In this document: positions 5,468-9,480 of the stretch, piece by piece
Layout: each line of letters begins with the position of its first letter
Position numbering within the stretch: the stretch's first letter is position 1
Source: Thermoplasmata archaeon
GTDB taxonomy: Archaea; Thermoplasmatota; Thermoplasmata; Thermoplasmatales; Thermoplasmataceae
Assembly: GCA_021845325.1 (NCBI GenBank)
Contig: JAKBRR010000038.1
Location: 1-9,480, forward strand
Direction of reading: 5' to 3'
Length of the DNA stretch: 9,480 nucleotides
Notes under the pieces: generated by a model
Told to the model about the DNA's origin: nothing
Databases searched by the model: none
What the model saw: only the letters and a program-made list of their open reading frames with translations
Made by a program: the position numbers and the translations under genes

Positions 5468-7030
5468 TTAAACTATTACTTCCTCCGTCATTTCAAGGGT
5501 TTCGAACAGCCTCACTCTGTCTTTGTAGAATAGATTGATCAGATTATAGAATTCCTTGTAATTGTTGATCTGTCTTTCAATCATTTTGTCCAGTATTTTT
5601 GCCCTCATTTCGACCTCTTTCTCGAGATCAGATTCATATTTTCCTTCTTTCTCTGCAATCCTCTTGAGAACATAACTGAACCCTGAATAGGGATTTGTAT
5701 CAGTTACGGGATTCCATGTGAATGCATTGTTTACAACTATTTCAGAACTAAGCTGATCCTGTCCTGTTATTTCAGAGACGGTCTGAATTCTCCTGAAAGA
5801 ACCCTTTTCAGATGTAAGATTTGACAGGATTATTACCACATCCAGAGTCAAAATAAGATTCCTTGGAATATTGATAGGCTTTGACTCCATTCTGTGAATA
5901 AAAGTCTGGATATCATCTGCATGGAATGTTCCGAAGACATATCTCCCTATGGACATTGCCTGAAAGACAGTAAACGCTTCAGCGCCTCTTACTTCTCCCA
6001 CAACCACATAGTTAGGTCTTTGCCTCATTGTAACTGTGAGAAGATCAAACATATCGATCTCTCCAATTCTCTTACCCGTTTCCTTATCCAGTTGTCCATA
6101 TCCGTTCCTGGTGATCATAGGAACCCAGTTTTCGTGAACCAGATTGATCTCTCTTGTATCCTCTATGGAAACTATCTTCCTTTGCGAGGGAGCAAACAGA
6201 AGAAGAGCGTTAAGAAAAGTTGTCTTTCCGGTGGCAGTTCCGCCTACTACCATGATGTTTGCACCGTATTCCACCAGCACCCAGAAATAGGCAAAAACTC
6301 TTGAATCGCATAAACCCTTCTGGATAAGATCAAGAGCAGTGAGTGGTTCACTCTTGAATTTCCTTATTGTATATGATGGCCCTTTACTTGTAATGTGTGT
6401 TCCTATTGAGGCCGAAATCCTTGATCCATCAAGGAGCGTTGCATCAACAATTGGATTTGCAATTGATATATGCTTCCCGGAATCCTGAACTATTTTTTTA
6501 ATGAAATAATTCAGCTCTTCTTCGTCTTCATATTTTACATTGGTTGGTATATATCCAAAATTTCTGTGAAAAATATAGACAGGTGTTTCTTCCCTGTCGC
6601 ATGATATATCCTCAATATTTGGATCTTTCAAAAGTCCGTCTATCTTTTCGAACCCCTTAATATCTCTGTTAATGTAATAAGTGAGAGTGTCGGTATCAGT
6701 TGTATTCAACTTATAGCCATCTTCTTTTAATTTAAGCATGAACAGCGAAGGAATCTGATCTCTTTGAATGTCTCCAAATTTTTCAGGCTCTGTTATGGCT
6801 TTAATGAAATCTCTTTTCAGTCTCGAATATCTCTTGTAAAGAGTTGGGCTTATTTCCGGTTCTATTAATTCATAGACAAAGGTTGAAGTCACCCTGTTAA
6901 GATAGACCCTTGAATAAACTACCCCTGGAACAATCTCCTGAAATATAAGATCCTCTGTTGCCCTTTTAGGGAATATTATTTTTGTGGAAACCTGCGATTT
7001 CCTCTTCTTATTTTTCTTAAGAAAACTCAT
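5468..7030 (-). CDS. type IV filament / type II secretion ATPase of the GspE-VirB11-FlaI superfamily (second ATPase of the operon)
   Basis: Cytoplasmic hexameric ATPase expected to dock under the platform protein and power assembly of a type IV pilus-like filament or a Tad/FlaI-type secretion machine. It is 520 residues with a basic N-terminus, an N-terminal domain to about 225, then the RecA-like core. The core has Walker A GGTATGKTT (263-271), Asp box SIEDTRE (288-294), the R-N-G to F-D-L linker typical of FlaI, Walker B VVVGEVRG (342-349, Glu346), and His box GTFHADD (367-373). The Walker A Thr267 replaces the commoner Ser, and the segment before the His box reads SIGRYVFGT where relatives have a TGH-type sequence. 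The ATG abuts the TAA of the preceding platform gene with no gap and has an AGGTG site 8 nt upstream (7043-7039). It is paralogous to the ATPase at the right edge. Whether it extends, retracts or serves another filament is unknown. Confidence 0.9.
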   Translation of the reverse strand: MSFLKKNKKRKSQVSTKIIFPKRATEDLIFQEIVPGVVYSRVYLNRVTSTFVYELIEPEISPTLYKRYSRLKRDFIKAITEPEKFGDIQRDQIPSLFMLKLKEDGYKLNTTDTDTLTYYINRDIKGFEKIDGLLKDPNIEDISCDREETPVYIFHRNFGYIPTNVKYEDEEELNYFIKKIVQDSGKHISIANPIVDATLLDGSRISASIGTHITSKGPSYTIRKFKSEPLTALDLIQKGLCDSRVFAYFWVLVEYGANIMVVGGTATGKTTFLNALLLFAPSQRKIVSIEDTREINLVHENWVPMITRNGYGQLDKETGKRIGEIDMFDLLTVTMRQRPNYVVVGEVRGAEAFTVFQAMSIGRYVFGTFHADDIQTFIHRMESKPINIPRNLILTLDVVIILSNLTSEKGSFRRIQTVSEITGQDQLSSEIVVNNAFTWNPVTDTNPYSGFSYVLKRIAEKEGKYESDLEKEVEMRAKILDKMIERQINNYKEFYNLINLFYKDRVRLFETLEMTEEVIV

Positions 7031-7843
7031 TTATAGAACACCTGCAAATGTAAGTACAACGAAGCTGATTAAAAGGAGAACTCCCGCAATCATTGCACCA
7101 GAAACAAGACGACCATCACGGAAAACACCTGAAATGAGGCCGCTTGTCAAAGACTGAACTATAATCCCAAGACTGAATATCCTCTCTATGACAGGAAAAC
7201 TTGCGACCCCTGGAGATAAGGTTGATCCTGAAATGCCAGAAGGCTTTAATTGAGTGAAAAAATCCAGGTCTAACATTAGAATGACGAAGAGGAAAACACC
7301 GTAAGAAACTGCCATAACCATGGAATAATTTTGCATATCCGCAGCTCTGCTCTCTCTCATTAGGTAAGTTTGAGTGGTAAAACTTGATATCATGGATATA
7401 ACATCTGCAGTATTACTACCAGATTCACTGGCTTTTTTAAGAATTTTTCCGACTCTCGCAATGGTCTGGTCACCAAGAATGGTACCAAATCCGTCAAGAG
7501 CATTTTCTACAGGCACTCCAATGCTTATGAGGCTTGCGACGTGGCGAACCTCTTCATTTAGAGGTCCGTAGTCATTTCCTGAACTTCTCAGAATAGCCTC
7601 CGATACGGGCGTTCCAAATGTAGTATGTCCTGCCAGGTCCCTTAGAAAATCAGGAATCCTTCTTTCAGCCTCCTGTAATTTTTTGGTTTCGGCAAAGTCA
7701 GCCATTCCAAAGGGAAGAAGGAGAATGATCAGAAGGATTGTGGACATGGTTAATGGATGAACCAGCAGACTTATTGTTGGAATAAAGCCTTTGATGCCCA
7801 AAAATATTATTATTGCATCCACTGATCCAAACGCCGCGAGCAC
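7031..7843 (-). CDS. T2SF-domain platform protein B (FlaJ/TadC-like, single domain)
   Basis: Inner-membrane platform protein of a type IV filament or secretion system, expected to contact both the ATPase and the growing filament. Counting from the GTG at 7843 there are 270 residues. An N-terminal hydrophobic region spans about 3-47, and a cytoplasmic T2SF domain spans about 56-170. That domain has the family's R-R-I-P-D-F-L-R-D-L helix at 61-70, TPVSEAIL at 78-85 and ASESGSNTADV at 138-148. Membrane helices follow at about 174-194, 222-243 and 247-269. It has one T2SF domain, whereas FlaJ/PilC proteins have two. The start is uncertain: the frame is open back to 7882, and a GAGGTG site at 7881-7876 is 5 nt before an in-frame ATA at 7870 that overlaps the upstream stop. 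Starting there adds nine residues including two lysines before the first helix. The GTG has no Shine-Dalgarno site. The stop abuts the ATPase start. Confidence 0.83.
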   Translation of the reverse strand: MLAAFGSVDAIIIFLGIKGFIPTISLLVHPLTMSTILLIILLLPFGMADFAETKKLQEAERRIPDFLRDLAGHTTFGTPVSEAILRSSGNDYGPLNEEVRHVASLISIGVPVENALDGFGTILGDQTIARVGKILKKASESGSNTADVISMISSFTTQTYLMRESRAADMQNYSMVMAVSYGVFLFVILMLDLDFFTQLKPSGISGSTLSPGVASFPVIERIFSLGIIVQSLTSGLISGVFRDGRLVSGAMIAGVLLLISFVVLTFAGVL

Positions 7844-7866
7844 GTAATATTTCAGTTTAATTGGCG

Positions 7867-8850
7867 CTATAGTTTCACCTCGTTAATAGTGCTGCTCAAT
7901 ATGAGCGCAAACATTACTGCAATAACGGGTATTATAAGCAGAACGATAAGGTACAGAACAAGAGAAAGTACAGGGCTTGGGTCCGGTGTTAAGGAGGCAA
8001 CCACTCCAATTATGATCATTAAGATCAATGGGAAAGTAACTCCAACTATTATGAAACTTTCAGCCATGACTGAAAGAGATTCAGAATTTCTTTTGACGAT
8101 GGTACTTAACTCAGTTTCATATTGAAGGGCCTTTTGCTTGAAGTATTCCTTAAGATCTCCGCCGGATGTTACGGTTGTTATAATACCCTGAAGGAATTCT
8201 GAAAGTTTGATTGACGGAGTTAATGAGGCGCCTTCCTTAATAGCAGTAACAATATCTTTCCCGAAAAGCTTAGTGGTTATGGAAATGCTTTTTGCTTCTC
8301 TTGCCAGCTCTCCGTATTCCTCACTTTTTGATAATTCATATAATATACTGTCAACAGAAACATCTGCAGAGGCCATTGTTGCAATATACCCCATTGCTAT
8401 TGGCAGAACAGCATCTATCTTTTTTCTACGGCTTCCGGCGACTGAATTTGGGAGTTCTACCATCAAAGTGAAATAGATAACTATAGCCATGAACCATATT
8501 GCAAATGCCAGAAATGCATAATGGGGAAGCCTTATGGCGAATATGTTAGCAAAAACACCGGATACGATGATAAATATGAGGGCACCCATAAAAACCCTCG
8601 ATAGATATTCCACACCTGTAAGAGGCATTTTAGCTTTTTGAAGCGTAACATCTATTCTTGAAGTATCTGAATATTTTGTAATCATCTCGCCGAATATTTC
8701 AAGGGAAATCCTGTCAAACATGCCAAGTCTTTCAACCTTAAGTTTCTTAATTCTCCTCGGGTCATCCTTTTTTTCCTTAGTTCCCTTTACTATGTTTCCA
8801 GTTTTTTTAAGTCCCTTGGTGACCCCATCCTTTGAAAATACGCTGGACAT
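7867..8850 (-). CDS. T2SF-domain platform protein A (FlaJ/TadB-like, single domain)
   Basis: Membrane platform protein partnering with the secretion ATPases. It is 327 residues. A charged, lysine-rich tail (about residues 6-45) precedes two membrane helices (about 86-104 and 110-131). A cytoplasmic T2SF domain follows (about 143-260), with R-R-K-K-I-D-A-V-L-P at 141-150, MASADVSVDSILYELS at 159-174 and TSGGDLKEYFKQKA at 228-241, a sequence typical of FlaJ/TadB. Two more helices lie at about 266-287 and 296-320. With one T2SF domain it is about 60% of a classical FlaJ. Together with the next gene it would supply two domains, as TadB and TadC do. The ATG starts 2 nt after the TAA of the upstream ATPase, with GGAG 9 nt ahead. 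Met44 is an alternative start that would remove the basic tail, but the ribosome site favours 8850. Confidence 0.85.
   Translation of the reverse strand: MSSVFSKDGVTKGLKKTGNIVKGTKEKKDDPRRIKKLKVERLGMFDRISLEIFGEMITKYSDTSRIDVTLQKAKMPLTGVEYLSRVFMGALIFIIVSGVFANIFAIRLPHYAFLAFAIWFMAIVIYFTLMVELPNSVAGSRRKKIDAVLPIAMGYIATMASADVSVDSILYELSKSEEYGELAREAKSISITTKLFGKDIVTAIKEGASLTPSIKLSEFLQGIITTVTSGGDLKEYFKQKALQYETELSTIVKRNSESLSVMAESFIIVGVTFPLILMIIIGVVASLTPDPSPVLSLVLYLIVLLIIPVIAVMFALILSSTINEVKL
7876..7881 (-). promoter_or_regulatory. Shine-Dalgarno site that questions the start of platform protein B
   Basis: GAGGTG on the minus strand (7881 to 7876) lies inside the last codons of the upstream gene. It is 5 nt from an in-frame ATA (7870-7868), 14 nt from an in-frame ATT (7861), 20 nt from a CTG (7855), but 32 nt from the first canonical start, GTG at 7843. 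The comparable sites before nadE and before the second ATPase have 8-nt spacers. Confidence 0.45.
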
Positions 8851-8852
8851 TA

Positions 8853-9480
8853 TTATCCACTCCCTGCCATTCTTAAGGCAAAAGCAGGGTCCTTGTAATA
8901 TATGTTCACGATTCTGGTTAGATTTGCATAATCCACGATATTGGCATCAACCATTAAGTCGACAAGTTTTTTTCTCCTTTCAAATTCCTCATTGAATTCT
9001 TCATCTGTCATTCTTCGAGCCTGCTGTATTTCTTTCAGAATTTTACTATAACCACTATATACCTGTGTATTCACATTAAAATCGAAGCTGTAAACTTTGT
9101 TATAAAGGATTTCTCTGGTTTCCGAGTCAACGCCAATAACTTCGTCTATCTCGGTGATTTTTCTTACCATTCTATTTCCGATTTTAACAAATTTGTTAAA
9201 AATTACGAAGTTTAAGGAACTTATGAGAACCCTGGGTATGTTTAGCGGTGTTGATTCAAGTCTGTTCACTAGAGTATCCATGCTATCTGCATGTATTGTT
9301 GAATAGGCCGTATGGCCCGTGGATATTGCCTGAAAGAGCGAATATGATTCCCTGCCTCTTATTTCTCCCAGAAGAATGTATGTTGGCCTTTGTCTCATGG
9401 CCATCCTTACAAGCTCAAACATACCAATGGGTGCATTGTGACCGGACAAATTCCCCTGATTATAAACACTTTCCCTGGTT
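8853..9480 (-). CDS. type IV filament / secretion ATPase (first ATPase of the operon), C-terminal part, cut by the right edge
   Basis: The frame is open to the right edge (T-R-E-S-V-Y-N-Q-G-N-L precede the SGHNAP segment), so the gene continues beyond the window. The TTG at 9449 is internal, not a start. About 208 C-terminal residues are visible. These carry the MFELVRMAMRQRPTYILLGE block with the Walker B glutamate and GEIRG (about 9422-9354), the ISTGHTAYSTIHADS His box (about 9329-9282), and a C-terminal domain ending in IVNIYYKDPAFALRM. Walker A and the Asp box should lie just outside. It aligns along its length with the 520-residue ATPase of the same operon (RQRP, RG, HAD, NIPR, YSG, YYKD), so the two are paralogs. 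It keeps the standard TGH and ST-x-HADS His box, so it looks like the more conventional of the pair. Its stop is 2 nt before platform gene A. Confidence 0.9.
   Translation of the reverse strand, partial: TRESVYNQGNLSGHNAPIGMFELVRMAMRQRPTYILLGEIRGRESYSLFQAISTGHTAYSTIHADSMDTLVNRLESTPLNIPRVLISSLNFVIFNKFVKIGNRMVRKITEIDEVIGVDSETREILYNKVYSFDFNVNTQVYSGYSKILKEIQQARRMTDEEFNEEFERRKKLVDLMVDANIVDYANLTRIVNIYYKDPAFALRMAGSG

Noticed and set aside
5894..6304. 136-codon open frame on the plus strand inside the second ATPase gene
   Set aside because: It lies wholly antisense to a well-conserved ATPase that carries all core motifs. Its translation is rich in Ser, His and Cys and shows no recognisable domain.
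9447..9449. TTG at 9449 as the start of a short ATPase gene
   Set aside because: The frame stays open to the window edge with FlaI-like residues upstream, and a protein starting here would lack Walker A. It is an internal codon of a truncated gene.
5468..9480. Archaellum (fla/arl) operon
   Set aside because: No archaellin or FlaF/G/H-like gene is next to these genes, the platform is split in two and there are two ATPases. A Tad/Epd-like filament or secretion system fits better, though genes beyond the right edge could change this.

Overview
The window looks like a chromosomal segment from an archaeon of the Thermoplasmatales or a close relative (Thermoplasma/Ferroplasma/Cuniculiplasma type). 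The evidence is a zinc-dependent glucose dehydrogenase of the Thermoplasma type, an archaeal FlaI/Tad-like secretion ATPase cluster, A+T-rich archaeal-style promoters, GAGGT-type Shine-Dalgarno sites, and dense packing with ATGA stop/start overlaps. This placement rests on protein recognition by eye, not on a database search.

The left half (1-5456) is on the plus strand and is mostly metabolic. It starts inside the 3' end of a gene encoding the THUMP-like C-terminal domain of a class I SAM-dependent methyltransferase. Next come ribA (GTP cyclohydrolase II, riboflavin pathway), gdh (glucose 1-dehydrogenase, entry to the non-phosphorylative Entner-Doudoroff route) overlapping folD by 4 nt, and nadE (ammonia-dependent NAD synthetase) overlapping an NhaP-like Na+/H+ antiporter gene by 4 nt. 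Cofactor and redox metabolism is the common theme: flavin precursor synthesis, two predicted NADP-linked dehydrogenases and the last step of NAD synthesis. The 156-nt gap before gdh and the 138-nt gap before nadE hold likely promoters. The second gap also holds a perfect 7-bp inverted repeat.

The right half (5468-9480) is a tightly packed minus-strand operon for a type IV filament or secretion machine. In transcription order it encodes a GspE/FlaI-type ATPase (C-terminal part only, cut by the right edge), a platform protein with one T2SF domain (327 aa), a second one-domain platform protein (about 270-279 aa), and a second complete ATPase (520 aa). A classical archaellum or pilus locus has one ATPase and one two-domain platform protein. 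Here the platform is split in a TadB/TadC-like way and is flanked by two paralogous ATPases. The operon converges with the antiporter gene, leaving only 11 nt between the stop codons.

The most interesting signals are the paired-ATPase, split-platform operon; a likely non-canonical start (ATAG overlap behind a good GAGGTG site) for the second platform gene; substitutions at normally conserved positions in FolD and Gdh; and the inverted repeat upstream of nadE. No CRISPR array, tRNA, rRNA or insertion sequence was seen. No stretch longer than 300 bases lacks a gene.
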